Assembly (NCBI GenBank): GCA_034522175.1
Contig: JAXHLQ010000001.1
Coordinates: 5,084,001-5,148,000, forward strand
DNA: 64,000 nt
Source of the DNA: JAIPDZ01 sp034522175
Lineage (GTDB): Bacteria > Desulfobacterota > DSM-4660 > Desulfatiglandales > Desulfatiglandaceae
Reading direction: 5' to 3'
In this document: piece after piece, positions 35,945 to 46,295 of the stretch
Numbering within the stretch: the stretch's first letter is position 1
How the letters are laid out: each line of letters starts with the position of its first letter
Program-made: the position numbers and the translations under genes
Notes under the pieces: model-generated
Databases searched by the model: none
What the model was told of the DNA's origin: nothing
What the model saw: only the letters and a program-made list of their open reading frames with translations

Positions 35945-37504
35945 TTAAAGTATCTTGCTGACAAAGAAGTCCTGGTATCCTCCGTTCCTCTCTTCCGGAT
36001 AACCGACAAGCCTCAACCTGACAGACGATTCGTCTTTATCTGCGTCTCTCAAAACTTCGATAAGTCCAAGATTTAGACCGGTGAAAGGGTTCATTCCATC
36101 GTCCTCCGATTTGAGAAGCCTCGTCTTGGCCTTGAGTCCGTCTCCGCAGTCCATATCTATGAAAGCATGCTCCGGTCCCGCCTTGGACCACTCCGCCATG
36201 AAGCTCTTGGTCCTGTTTGATATAGCGCTGGATGTGAATTGATATAGAACAGGTTTGGGCTTACGGCCTTTCCATTCGATTGAAAAGGCACACCCGATGT
36301 GGACATCTCCGCTTACAATGATTACCCGTTGCCGCGGATGTCGCACTTGATGCTCGTAAATGATTCTCAACAAGCGGTTTCTATCTGACTGGTTAGGGCC
36401 ATGGGACCAATGGTCTGCAAAATCGACGAGACTTCCAAAAAGCCGGTTTCCCATTTTGGTCAGCCATTCTGGCAGATGAACTATGGGGACGCTCGACATT
36501 ATCAATAGGACATGCTTATCGTGGCTTCTGTCAAAAAAAGCTTGCAGATCTGCCATTTGAGCGTCGCTGTAAAGTTGGTTGGGTTCCCCTTCTTTCCCAA
36601 CTTTGCGTTCCGAACGGATGTCCATGACAAAGACGCCAATGGTTCCATAATCGAAGGAGTAGTGAAAAGATCTTGGCAAACGCGCCGTTCTCTCCATTAC
36701 CCGTGAGCCTTGATAATCGAAGTATGCCTGTAATGCACCTTTCTTTATGTTCTGATAGGCTTTTGAAGAATGGGCCTTTTCAGCCCCCCAATCATCTTTG
36801 ATCTCGTGATCGTCGAGGATAGGATAACAGGAATAGTTGGCATAAAACTGCTTGATTTCACGCAGGTTCCAAAAGATCCTGTACCGCTCCTGAAAGGCCT
36901 TCCGAACGCTGTCTGCATCCCAGGCGAGGATACTTGGCCCCATGGGATGGTTCCAATTCTTGGTGTAATGCTCTTCGAACAAGGACCGATTTTTGGGAAC
37001 ATCCGAGTAAATTTGATCGCCGCCAAGAAGGAGGAATTTCACATCGTTGTCCTTGAGTATGTTTTGGGTAACCTCCAAGAGCCGTCCTCTGCGTGGGTCC
37101 AAATCGAAATTGTCCTCATTGAAGGGCTGGTGACAGCTCATCAAGCCGATCACGACCCTCTCGGGGGTATCCGAAGGCTTCTCGGGAAATGTCATAAAGG
37201 TGCCACCCCCCAACGGCTTCAGGTCATTACGCCGAACCACCAGGTACCCATACCGGGTCAAGGGCTTCAGGTCACGTATGAGGAGCGTCTTCGTGTAATC
37301 TGATGCGTCATCGTCAATGGCTACGCCAAATTCTTGCTCTGCGCGAAAGTTGTCCGATTCATGGCAGAAAACTTTAACCTCTCCAGGTTGATCCGACCGC
37401 ATCCAAATCCTGGCATGATCCGGGCCTACCTCGCCGACCGCAACCATGTTTTGCAGTTGCCTGGTCGCGTGATCGAATCTCTTCATTTTTCTCTCTTCAG
37501 CCAT
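35945..37504 (-). CDS. PhoD-like metallophosphatase
   Basis: 519 aa. An N-terminal beta domain (ARIWMRSDQPGEVKVF) precedes a metallophosphatase core with metal-site motifs LLLGGDQIYSDVP, ILDDHEIKDDWG and VIIVSGDVHIGCAF. This is the PhoD (alkaline phosphatase D) family, which hydrolyses phosphomono- or diesters with Ca2+/Fe3+. No twin-arginine or Sec signal is seen at the start (MAEERKMKRF), so this member seems cytoplasmic, unlike classical PhoD. A lipoprotein and a zinc-dependent phospholipase C-like gene lie upstream on the same strand, suggesting phospholipid or phosphodiester metabolism. Confidence 0.88.
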   Translation of the reverse strand: MAEERKMKRFDHATRQLQNMVAVGEVGPDHARIWMRSDQPGEVKVFCHESDNFRAEQEFGVAIDDDASDYTKTLLIRDLKPLTRYGYLVVRRNDLKPLGGGTFMTFPEKPSDTPERVVIGLMSCHQPFNEDNFDLDPRRGRLLEVTQNILKDNDVKFLLLGGDQIYSDVPKNRSLFEEHYTKNWNHPMGPSILAWDADSVRKAFQERYRIFWNLREIKQFYANYSCYPILDDHEIKDDWGAEKAHSSKAYQNIKKGALQAYFDYQGSRVMERTARLPRSFHYSFDYGTIGVFVMDIRSERKVGKEGEPNQLYSDAQMADLQAFFDRSHDKHVLLIMSSVPIVHLPEWLTKMGNRLFGSLVDFADHWSHGPNQSDRNRLLRIIYEHQVRHPRQRVIIVSGDVHIGCAFSIEWKGRKPKPVLYQFTSSAISNRTKSFMAEWSKAGPEHAFIDMDCGDGLKAKTRLLKSEDDGMNPFTGLNLGLIEVLRDADKDESSVRLRLVGYPEERNGGYQDFFVSKIL

Positions 37505-37554
37505 TTCAAACGCCTCCTCAGAGTCTCACAGACAAAACCAGCCATCGTCGATCG

Positions 37555-37968
37555 TCACTTGCATCTGTCATACTCGTCTATATTTTCGAGGTCAAACGCC
37601 CCAGGAAAGTCCAGGACTGGACCATCCAGTTCAATGGTGCAACTGTAATCGAAAAGGATCAGGGTGCCGCCTCGATAAACCTTGATGAGGTAATACCACC
37701 CACGAGGGTCCACTTCCAATGTATGATTTTTGAGTGCATCGAAGTAGTCTTCAGGAATCTTGTCTCTGACCAACTCCATAAACCGCTGGTCGTCGAAATT
37801 TACCGGGATCTGATCTCCATATTCCCCGATCACCTTGTCACTCGAAAACGTCACCGCCGATTTGAGAATCCCATACTCCTGTTTGCGGCGCTCGCCGAGG
37901 GTGGCGCAGGCAGAAATGAAAAAGACCGTGAGGGACAGCCATATCGTCGCTTTCAACCCGATTCTCAT
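37555..37968 (-). CDS. Putative lipoprotein
   Basis: 137 aa from ATG 37968 (MRIGLKATIWLSLTVFFISA, then CATLG). The hydrophobic leader ends in a lipobox (ISAC), so the mature protein would be anchored by Cys20 or so. The body is unremarkable, with no known family. The longer frame to 38106 is rejected because it buries the signal. The start lies one base after the stop of the phospholipase C-like gene, so the two are cotranscribed and probably coupled. Confidence 0.7.
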   Translation of the reverse strand: MRIGLKATIWLSLTVFFISACATLGERRKQEYGILKSAVTFSSDKVIGEYGDQIPVNFDDQRFMELVRDKIPEDYFDALKNHTLEVDPRGWYYLIKVYRGGTLILFDYSCTIELDGPVLDFPGAFDLENIDEYDRCK

Positions 37969-37969
37969 A

Positions 37970-38908
37970 TCACACCCAATAGGTCTTGGTTTGATCGGTT
38001 GAACCCATATCGACGCCCGTGTCCAGATTCCAATTCCGAATGACCTCTGCAATCTGGACAGCCGATTCGAAACCGGCATACATTCGATACCATGCATCCA
38101 CGACATTGTTCACAGCCCTGTCGAACCCCACGGTTTTAAACCTTCCTGTCGCACCTCCCGGCATCCTGACTTTCATGTAGTATTTTTCCTGTTCTTCAGG
38201 GAACTTGGCAGCGATTTCGTCGCACGTCTTGTAGAGAAGTCTATTGGCGATCCCGGCGTGGCGGAAAAGCGCGACGATGCTCGATCCACCCTCTGCGGCA
38301 TCGATGGCGTTTGAATAAGTGATAACCCAAAAAGACGGGTTGGGTTCTTCACCGATATCGGAGTAGGTTCTCTCGATCTGCTTTCGCCAAAATTCCATGA
38401 GGGCCTCGAAATCCTCTTCTTGTTGACCACAAAGTTTCAAGACAGAGGAAAATTCCATGTACCTGATATCCATTTTTGTCACTTGATGGTATATGAGAGA
38501 ATCTTGGGTGGTTTCACATAATTGGTGCTCTTTTGAATTCTCTTCGTAGGGTCCGACGATGGCTTCGACAATGGGATGAATGGTCGCATCCACAATGAGA
38601 TGGGAGACATAACCGAACAACCAGGCGAGAATACGCTCATCCGTGGGACCGAGCGGACCTTCGGCCCAGGTGTTTTTGATGTCGGTGTAACCGTGCAAAA
38701 CGATGCCATTCGTCGTTTTGTAGTGCATCAGGTTTGCCCAATTGACAGTCCCCGTTTTCAAGCTCAGATAGGGCAAGTCTGGACTCACCGCGCCAAGATA
38801 GAGAAATTCGGAGGCCCGGTTGAGAATTCTGTATAGCGGAACGCCAAGGGCCGATCTCTTGCGTTTGGCCGCATCAGCTATCAGGAAATGGGTGAAGGGT
38901 CCGGCCAT
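37970..38908 (-). CDS. Zinc-dependent phospholipase C-like domain protein
   Basis: 312 aa. The start (MAGPFTHFLIADAAKRK) and the His/Asp-rich motifs HYKTTNGIVLHGY and FGYVSHLIVDATIHPIVEAI match the zinc-dependent phospholipase C superfamily. In that family, His and Asp ligands hold zinc ions for phosphodiester cleavage. There is no signal peptide. With the lipoprotein and PhoD genes downstream it forms a three-gene minus-strand group. The substrate is unknown. Confidence 0.75.
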   Translation of the reverse strand: MAGPFTHFLIADAAKRKRSALGVPLYRILNRASEFLYLGAVSPDLPYLSLKTGTVNWANLMHYKTTNGIVLHGYTDIKNTWAEGPLGPTDERILAWLFGYVSHLIVDATIHPIVEAIVGPYEENSKEHQLCETTQDSLIYHQVTKMDIRYMEFSSVLKLCGQQEEDFEALMEFWRKQIERTYSDIGEEPNPSFWVITYSNAIDAAEGGSSIVALFRHAGIANRLLYKTCDEIAAKFPEEQEKYYMKVRMPGGATGRFKTVGFDRAVNNVVDAWYRMYAGFESAVQIAEVIRNWNLDTGVDMGSTDQTKTYWV

Positions 38909-39128
38909 GAGTTACATATGAGAATTGCCGTCAATTTAAAGGGTTTTCTCTCCACCGAACAAATTCCGGTTCAATGCTCCGTTGCCACCGCGAATCCCAC
39001 GTCAGACTGGAGGACGGCGTTCGCCGTAAAATAGCCATGGATCTATGGCCGGAAATCTTAGAGACCCGCTGAAACACACTCACGGCGATCCTCCTTTGAA
39101 AGCAGGCTTCCTCAGCATAACAAGGTCG

Positions 39129-39887
39129 TCATCCAGGCCTGTGGCGGAGAATGTCGAGCCTTGGAGAAGCGTCTCTAATGCTCTCGGCCTGAATCGGTTT
39201 GATCCGGAAAGGAAAGAAACTCGGGCTGTCCAGCAGTTCCCTGAGCGGGGCCGATCCGTTGGCGCGGGCATGAAGGGCAGCTTCGGTCAGCCAGGCGATC
39301 AGTCGCGGGTCTTCAACGGAGAGCGTTGTCCCGGAGGTGTAGATACCCTTTGATCCGCTCTCCTGCAGTACGCCCCAATCCAGAAAGGAGCGCAACACCC
39401 GGCGGGCTGCGCGTGAGACCGTCTCCCGCTCACCATATTGCTCGCGGACCCGGCGCTGGACATGTGCGGCGGCCGCAGATCCCTGAAGCCTCAAGAGCCG
39501 GCCCACCTGTATCGCTACTTCTGACCAGAACGGATAGACTGCCGTCACCATGCCCCAATGGATGGCCAGATGGTCGGATAGAGGAACACACTTGAGCAGA
39601 TCCAGCCCGTCGTCGCGCAGGGGTTTGAGTTCGCTGGGAACCGTTACCCATGCCTTCAGAAGAATCGTGATGATCTTTTCACGATTTCCTCGCTCGGCCT
39701 GCCCTCCGACCGAGACCTTGTCCTTTAGAAGTTCCTGCAGGGCATCATTGACTTCAGACTTGTCGTTCCCCGCCAGGATCAGGTTGGTTGTCTGCTCAAA
39801 CCATTCCAGACGCACCCGCTGACTAAATCCGACCTGTCCACGGCGGTCCCGAACCGCCTGATGGTTCTGGCCTGTTCTTTGTGTCAT
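39129..39887 (-). CDS. brxA: BREX-3 BrxA-like protein
   Basis: 252 aa, last gene of the BREX-3 operon. It is soluble and helical, with LEWFEQTTNLILAGNDKSEV and VRRVLRSFLDWGVL suggesting winged-helix or RNA/DNA-binding segments, as reported for BrxA proteins. Identification rests mainly on position: it follows pglZ with a 4-bp overlap (39884-39887), as brxA does at the end of type 3 BREX loci. The frame is intact. Confidence 0.7.
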   Translation of the reverse strand: MTQRTGQNHQAVRDRRGQVGFSQRVRLEWFEQTTNLILAGNDKSEVNDALQELLKDKVSVGGQAERGNREKIITILLKAWVTVPSELKPLRDDGLDLLKCVPLSDHLAIHWGMVTAVYPFWSEVAIQVGRLLRLQGSAAAAHVQRRVREQYGERETVSRAARRVLRSFLDWGVLQESGSKGIYTSGTTLSVEDPRLIAWLTEAALHARANGSAPLRELLDSPSFFPFRIKPIQAESIRDASPRLDILRHRPG

Positions 39888-41923
39888 TCACCCCTCCTTT
39901 CGACCTGGACCAGAGGGACGATGAGTTCTTCGATGGAAATGCCGCCGTGGCAGACGGTGTGTTCTGTCTCTCGAACAAAGGCCTGCCGGTGAGGCGCCAA
40001 AAGGGCGAGGTAATCCTCCGGGAGGCCAATGGGGTCCCATTTTAGCGCGGCTGGAAAACGTTCCTTCACCTTACCTCGAAGGACCTCGTCTGGATAAATG
40101 CGAACTCTTTCACCGCGCAGATCCGCCACAGCCCCTTCAGCCGGACGTCCACACCCTTCCGCCTCAATGTTGCCATGATCCGAAGTCAAATAGACCCGGA
40201 ATCCACGATCCAAGGCCAGATCGAGGAGGGCTCTGAGATATGGCTGGTTGGCCCATTGGCCCACCTGGTTGTTCATCCCGGCAGCGCCCATCTCCATCCC
40301 GTGCATGATCTTGTCGACCTTGTCCACAACCAACCCGGCGACCCTTGCCTTAGGATGAGACAGAGCATTGGAAACGGTTTCCAGACTGCCATCGCCCAGC
40401 CCCTTGACGTAGACGACTTCGTTTGGGGTAAGGCCATTATCAGCCCAGAACTGCAACCAGAGCGCCGGTTCCTTATCCGTGGTCTGGATGCTGTTCGGAA
40501 AAAAGAGAGGCGCCTTACCGGCAAAAGCGGCCTGGCGTGAAACCGAGGTAAGCGTTGGAATCCAGGCAAAAACAGCCTGCTCTCGAAATTGAAAACTGGG
40601 CTTTCTTGATGTGAGCGCACCACGGATTACCAGCCATTGATCCATGGCCAGACCATCCACCACAACCAGGGCGATCTTCGCTTGACGGTCTTCCCCCACC
40701 TGACGGGCAAGAAAACGCGGGAGATGGTGCAGCATCACCGGCGGCACGGGCGGCAGGTTGACCAGGCCTGCGTACCGCTTCAAGAGCCAGGCGGTAAAAG
40801 CAGCGTCCACCTGGGCCTGAAGATCTTTGATGCTTCCCGGTGTCCGCGTGGGAACGGCCTCCAACGGGTCGTTCGTCTGCAGAATCAGCTCGGCCCAACC
40901 ACGGGCAAAGTGGAACCACTCCGTGTGCCTTGCGTCGTCGGCCGGGATGGATGTCTGGAGGCTATCCATGAGCTTGGCTATGCGGCGGGACCTGTCCTCG
41001 ATGGGAGCGGTCTGGATGCCGATGCCAACCCAGCTCTTTGACAAGGCGTCAGCGTGGTCGTGCGGGACGGAATGGAGCAATCCTTCGACAAACAGGTTAT
41101 CCAGGTAGACCCGAATGTCGTGGTGGTCGAAGGGGAGATCAACAGGTCCTTTAATGGTTAGACCATAGCTCCCATCTTCACGGACACCTGCCTGCGCCGA
41201 TGCCTCGGCAGGCAGGCCGGATATTCCCTTGGTTGCTTCGCGATCGAGGAAGATCGGCCATCGCTCCTGGAGGAAGGTGAAGAAGGCCTCCCGATCAGCC
41301 GCCAATCTCTCCAGCGGCCATTCATCGAAATAAGTGCTCTGACGGAGGAGTTGGATGAATCGCTCATCCAGCGCCGGCGGAATTCGCTGACCGCGGTAAT
41401 GGCGGCGGAGCAGCACACGCAGAAGGTCCGATGGCTGTTTGATCAGCTCGGGCGCAATTTCAAAGACATGGCGGAGGACAAACTCCTTGGTGGCGTTGTC
41501 GCCCAGCTGACCGGGGGCATATTTTGTCTGAGCCTCATACAAGGCATCCAGGTCCCCACGATCCAGCGAGGTCACGACCGGGTAGCTGAGGTTCGGAAAG
41601 ATGTCGCCGAGGTTGAAGGAGAGCTTTCGGCCTGCCTGAAGAAGGTCGTAGGGCAACGTACCAAGGTCGCTCTCTTGGGAATGCAGAACAACCACGAGGT
41701 CCGTATGCTCGCCCCGGTCCCAGCGGGATCGGAACTTCGATTCATAGGCATAGCGGAAGGTGATTTGGTCTTCGAACGGGATCAACTCGAAGCCCCGTTC
41801 TCGGATACCTTCGAGAATCCGCTCTTCGAGCAAAAGCCCATCCGGGTCGGCCACCAGGGTCAGCCGGGCGACTTTCGGGGTGAACTCCTTCAGGATTTGG
41901 TCACGCCAGCTACTCATGGCCAC
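39884..41923 (-). CDS. pglZ: BREX-3 alkaline phosphatase-fold protein PglZ
   Basis: 679 aa (second start at 41917). The C-terminal PglZ domain (about residues 390-670) has an alkaline-phosphatase-like core: ALVVVDGLAMDQW (metal Asp), TLTSVSRQAAFAG (nucleophile-like Thr/Ser), VYLTSDHGNIEAEG and HTVCHGGISIEELIVPL (Asp-His and His ligands). PglZ is required for all BREX types, though its substrate is unknown. The gene overlaps brxHII upstream and brxA downstream, and is free of frameshifts. Confidence 0.92.
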   Translation of the reverse strand: MAMSSWRDQILKEFTPKVARLTLVADPDGLLLEERILEGIRERGFELIPFEDQITFRYAYESKFRSRWDRGEHTDLVVVLHSQESDLGTLPYDLLQAGRKLSFNLGDIFPNLSYPVVTSLDRGDLDALYEAQTKYAPGQLGDNATKEFVLRHVFEIAPELIKQPSDLLRVLLRRHYRGQRIPPALDERFIQLLRQSTYFDEWPLERLAADREAFFTFLQERWPIFLDREATKGISGLPAEASAQAGVREDGSYGLTIKGPVDLPFDHHDIRVYLDNLFVEGLLHSVPHDHADALSKSWVGIGIQTAPIEDRSRRIAKLMDSLQTSIPADDARHTEWFHFARGWAELILQTNDPLEAVPTRTPGSIKDLQAQVDAAFTAWLLKRYAGLVNLPPVPPVMLHHLPRFLARQVGEDRQAKIALVVVDGLAMDQWLVIRGALTSRKPSFQFREQAVFAWIPTLTSVSRQAAFAGKAPLFFPNSIQTTDKEPALWLQFWADNGLTPNEVVYVKGLGDGSLETVSNALSHPKARVAGLVVDKVDKIMHGMEMGAAGMNNQVGQWANQPYLRALLDLALDRGFRVYLTSDHGNIEAEGCGRPAEGAVADLRGERVRIYPDEVLRGKVKERFPAALKWDPIGLPEDYLALLAPHRQAFVRETEHTVCHGGISIEELIVPLVQVERRGE

Positions 41924-44769
41924 TGCCCTCCACCCGGATTACAAGCAGTGGCGCCAGTTCGGGATAGGCATGGGCCTTCCGGTCAAGCTGCTCCTGGAAA
42001 TTCCGCTCCTCCTGGGCCAGGAGGTTCAGACGATAATTGCGGACCTGGGGCAGGCCGATCCGCTCGGTGTTCCTGCGGCGGGCGGCAAAGGCGTAGTTGG
42101 CCTTTTCGCGTTCGCGGCCGATGCGGGCCCGCTGCTCCTGCACGAGCGCCTCGTAGATGGGCCTGCCGTGTTCCTCTGCGGCGCTCTGTAACTTCTCGAA
42201 GGCCGATTGAGAGACCGAGGTTTCCAGAAAAGACCGGATCTGCGGGATTATCGAGAGGAGCTGGTCCCACACGTGTCTGGCCGTGGGCATGTACACCATG
42301 CCGTTATCCGCCAGGAAGAGCGGCATCATCCTTCGACGATTCCACTCCATGGCGGCAATGGCAATTCGCCAGAGAGACCAGATGCCTTGGACTTCGCCTG
42401 CGATACCGGGGATCGATACTACCGGGACCGGCTGGCCCGGCACGAAACGGGGAAGCCGCATGGCCAGACCGCGTACCTTTGGCGCTTCCAGGGTAAGATG
42501 TCGGGCGGACGGAAACTTCTCGGCTTCCTTTCCGGTGAAGACCACATTCTCGCAGGTCTCGCCGTCAGGCCAGGTGAGATCCAGGTCTGGCCTTTTCTCT
42601 CGGCCTTGCCGCCATGCGCCTTGAGATAGCTCACGGTCATACGTTCCACCCAATGGGGCAAGGGGTGGGTCAGCAGCCGTTGGGCTTCGCCGGGTTCCAG
42701 ATCCTCGGCCGCGCCGAGAACGGATGCCGTGCTTCGCGCATCGCGGGCCTGCTCCTGCAAGCGGGCGACCACACTCTCCACAGAGTCCTCCACCTTTTCC
42801 GGGTTGAGGATCGCCTCGACATACATCTCGTCGAACATTCTCCCGGCCTGGGCCGAGTCGAGGACATCGCCGGTCTTGTCGATGCCGAACTCCTCGAAGA
42901 TCACGGCGAGTTTCTGCTCCAGGACCTCACGGACCCGGTGCTCCACCGTGTCCTCAAAGACGAAGTTGACGGCCCGAACCGTATGGGTTTGGCCGATACG
43001 ATCCACCCGGCCGATCCGCTGTTCAAGCCGCATCGGATTCCAGGGGATGTCGTAGTTGATCACCACGTGGCAGAACTGGAGGTTCAAGCCCTCCCCACCT
43101 GCCTCGGTGGAGATGAGGATGCGGGCACCTGCCTGTGCGTCCCCGCACGCAGACAGGTCCTTGGCGAATGTCTCTTGGACCCTCTTGCGATCCTCCATGC
43201 CCATGGAGCCGTTCAGACAAACGACCGGGAACCCGCGCTCGGTCAGAAACCAACGCAGCATCTCTTGGGTGGGAAGGAACTCGGTGAACACCAGTGCCTT
43301 AAGTTCCGGGTCTCCCTCCTCGGACTGGAGGCGGTAGAGCCAGTCGAGCAGCGCCTCGGCCTTGGCGTCCGGTCCCGCCTGTTCGCAACGGGTCGCTGCC
43401 TCCAACAACAGCTTGACCTCGGCGCGCTCGTTCTTGAGCGCTTTGAGGCGGGTACAAAGCAGCACGTCGACCTGCTCCTGGCCATCCAGGTCAGCCCATT
43501 CCTCCTCGGAGGCGAAAGGGAAAAGAGTCAGTTGCTCCTGAGGTGCGGCCAGTGCCTCCAGCCGCTTTTCGAGCGTGGTGCGGATGGCGCTCGTGCTGGA
43601 AACCACCAGCCTCTGCATGAGAATCATCAGGAAGCCGATATAGCTCCGCTTCTCCCGCATGGCCTGGTTGTAGCCCTCCCGCACGTACTCGGTCACCGCC
43701 TCATAGAGGATTTTCTGATTGCGGTGGCGCTCCTCCCAGGAGACTGGAGCAAGCTGTGTGCGCCGGGGCTTGAACAGAGGCTTTCCCTCGGAATCGATGG
43801 CGTGCCGTTTTTCGGTGCGGATCACATGCGGCTGGACCCGCTCACGGGTGACGCTCCCGATGTCCGGAAACTCCCGGGCGTCGATCAGGGAAACCAGCCG
43901 ATGAAAGGCGTCAGTCTTCCCTGATGAGGGGTGGCCGAAAGCATCAGAAAATAGGGAGCAGCCTCAGCGAGGCCTTGACCCAGCTTGAACCGGGCCACCT
44001 GGTCCGTGCTTCCGCCGAGCCGGTGCGCCTCGTCCACAATGACCAGGTCCCAACCGGCGGAGATCAGGTCCTCGAACCGTTCGCGGTTGTATTCGCTCAC
44101 CTGGGCGGCGCTCCAGCCGCGGCGCTTGTCCAGAGGCTTGACCGAATCCATGGGCACCACCACCTGAGACAACATCTGCCATGCATTGGTGGGCGGCGTT
44201 TCCGGATCGTGATTCCCGTTTTCCGGTCCGGAGACCGGAGCGATCCGTTTCAAGGTCTTGATGTCCTCAGGGAGTACGAGTTGGAAGGTTTCACCAAAGT
44301 GAAACCGCATCTCGCTGACCCACTGGCTCACCAGTCCCTTCGGGGCGATGACCAGTGTTCGCTTGACCAGCCCGCGTAATTTCAGCTCCCGTAGAATGAG
44401 ACCGGCCTCGATGGTCTTGCCCAGGCCAACCTCGTCTGCCAGGAGATAGCGCACCCGGTCGTTGGCGATGGCACGCGACAGGGCCCGGATCTGGTGCGGA
44501 AGCGGAATGACGGAGGACTCGATGGGCGCGAGCAGGACGTCCTGGGTCAGGGCGTCGGCCACGCGCGCGGCGGCAGCGACGTAAGCGATATCGTCCGGCG
44601 AGCCGGTGCCCGCGCTCTCCAGGGGTTTGAGCCTGGAAGCCGGAATCCGGACCACAGAGTCGCGCCCGGGCAGCCAGACGCGGCAGGTCGTCTCGCCCCA
44701 GAGCGTCTGAGCTTCGAGGACCTGACAGAGCTGCCCGTGGTCCGGGCTAAAATACCACCCGGAACTCAT
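41910..44769 (-). CDS. brxHII: BREX-3 SNF2-type helicase BrxHII (two frameshifts)
   Basis: About 950 residues. The N-terminal part (44769 to about 43918) has PLPHQIRALSRAI, Walker A LADEVGLGKTIEAGLIL, DEAH-type VIVDEAHRLGG and SATPHQG. The middle part (about 43915-42600) has helicase C motifs VFTEFLPTQEMLRWFL, ISTEAGGEGLNLQ and RLEQRIGRVDRIGQ. The C-terminal part (42600-41910) is in a third frame. One G near 43918 and one base near 42600 restore continuity. It is a dsDNA translocase expected to move on target DNA in BREX-3. It starts one base beyond the end of the nuclease gene upstream. Confidence 0.9.
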
Positions 44770-45276
44770 TTATGGCATGCTCCGAGATACGGGATAACTT
44801 GGTAGAAATTTATTCCAGGTCGAGACGTTGAAAACAGCGCAGTCGGAAACAATCTTTCGCTTCCATACTCCCGAAAGTGGGCCATAAAGAGGCAGTTTCC
44901 GCTTAAGGTCGTCGGTTCTCGCGATCAGATCGGCTTCCGTGAGCGTCTCAATTGCAACCAAGACGTAATAGTATATCGGCTTCTCATCTTGAGCTGAGGC
45001 CCATGTGTATAAAAACGAATCGCGGTATTTGTACTTGAAATCCTCATCAATCCTCCCCGAGAGGAAGTTCTTAACCCACTTCTCGCTTTCCACCTTTTTG
45101 CTTTGGGGATCTTGCGGGTCTTTAAACTCAACAAACAGATATCTATCTTCAAGCTCTATGATGAAATCCACGGCCTTCATGCAATGGGAAAGACCGTGAG
45201 TGGGATCATCAAATTTCCTGGCCGATATGCCGGCAGGGACAGTGATCTCTAAATTGCCTTCCGTGAATATCGTCAT
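44770..45276 (-). CDS. PD-(D/E)XK-like nuclease partner of an embedded ATPase
   Basis: 168 aa. No named family is recognised. The N-terminal half has a restriction-nuclease-like pattern: MKAVDFIIELEDRYLFVEFK, i.e. an Asp on one strand and Glu-x-Lys on the next (D-x(13)-E-x-K), preceded by helical sequence as in PD-(D/E)XK folds. A following helix carries conserved-looking Lys and Asp residues (KVESEKWVKNFLSGRIDEDF). The C-terminal half is beta-rich. The gene overlaps the upstream ATPase by 4 bp and abuts brxHII downstream, so it is made with the BREX proteins. It could also be a non-catalytic sensor with this fold. Confidence 0.6.
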   Translation of the reverse strand: MTIFTEGNLEITVPAGISARKFDDPTHGLSHCMKAVDFIIELEDRYLFVEFKDPQDPQSKKVESEKWVKNFLSGRIDEDFKYKYRDSFLYTWASAQDEKPIYYYVLVAIETLTEADLIARTDDLKRKLPLYGPLSGVWKRKIVSDCAVFNVSTWNKFLPSYPVSRSMP

Positions 45277-46295
45277 TCCGTTTTACCCCCAAGACTTCTC
45301 TTTATCTCGCGGTCGTATAAATCGGCAAAGGCTTCGGCAATGGCATTAGGGTGAATGTCCAAGTAGTTAACAGCCGAATCACAAGAAACATCACCAGACT
45401 CGCTGTCTCTGTAAAGGGAATGAAATTTGACACTATCTTGGCTCTTTTTTCTTAAATCAAGTTCCTTGAGAATCACATAATCGTGAGTTGCCATGAAAAC
45501 TTGGACGCCGCCCCTCTGGAGCTCCAGCATAATTTCCATCAATACACCATAAAGCCTTGGATTAAGATTCGTTTCAGGTTCGTCCCAAAAAAGCACGGAG
45601 CCACTGAGAAGGGTACCGTTTTGAATCAAAAGCCAGAGCAACCCAAGCTTGCGCATGCCTTCGGCCAAAAGCGAGAACTCCAGATTCCCCTGCTTGTTGC
45701 GCAAAAAGAATTCTTCTTCCTTGATCGTAACCTTTCCATCTATCGCCTTTTGTAAACTATTCAAGAGTTTTCTGCGGGCTTTATCTGTTGGCCCTCGCAA
45801 GGCTGGGCGATAGGCACGATCCAAGATATCCGCGTAGACTTCCTCAAAATGGACCTCACGTTGGGTGTACAAAGAGCGGAATCCTGGGGCATTTGAGAGC
45901 ATTTCCTTTACCGGGATGTAAACGCTTTCTAGTGGATTTTCTTTCCATTTATTGATGTTGGTTAGAGTGGCGTTTTCTGCCTTGGTGGTGTGATTCGTAA
46001 AAGAAGCCCTAAGCTTTATCTGTCCCCGAAATATCTCCACAGTGCAACGAGAACTGGCTTTTTGACGTTTGACAAGGCGCCCCAATGCCCTCCCTGAGGG
46101 CAAAAATGTTCGGATCAGCTTTTCAGCAAAGTCAAGCTTGGTTTTCGTAATATCACAGGCGGCGTACGCCACCTTCATAAGGTGAGTTTTGCCAGTTGCA
46201 TTAGCGCCGACAAAAACATTGATGCCGGGAGATAGCTCAAGGTCTAAACTTTCAAAAGCTGTAAATCTGTCAAGTTTTATTCTCGTCAGTTTCAT
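45273..46295 (-). CDS. SMC/ABC-type ATPase (AAA_21-like) embedded in the BREX operon
   Basis: 340 aa. Walker A is in INVFVGANATGKTHLMKV, a signature-like stretch is LLAEGMRKLGLLWLL, Walker B is SVLFWDEPETNLNPRLYG, and the switch His is in VFMATHDYVILKEL. This is the architecture of OLD/RecF-like defence ATPases (PtuA, AriA and others), but shorter than most. It overlaps pglX (46292-46295) and the PD-(D/E)XK-like gene (45273-45276), each by ATGA. It would act with the small nuclease as a sensor-effector pair. The frame is intact, unlike those of the flanking pglX and brxHII. Confidence 0.8.
   Translation of the reverse strand: MKLTRIKLDRFTAFESLDLELSPGINVFVGANATGKTHLMKVAYAACDITKTKLDFAEKLIRTFLPSGRALGRLVKRQKASSRCTVEIFRGQIKLRASFTNHTTKAENATLTNINKWKENPLESVYIPVKEMLSNAPGFRSLYTQREVHFEEVYADILDRAYRPALRGPTDKARRKLLNSLQKAIDGKVTIKEEEFFLRNKQGNLEFSLLAEGMRKLGLLWLLIQNGTLLSGSVLFWDEPETNLNPRLYGVLMEIMLELQRGGVQVFMATHDYVILKELDLRKKSQDSVKFHSLYRDSESGDVSCDSAVNYLDIHPNAIAEAFADLYDREIKRSLGGKTE

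Noticed and set aside
42614..43924. 436-aa plus-strand frame across brxHII
   Set aside because: The minus strand carries helicase motifs. The long antisense frame comes from the high GC3 of the gene.
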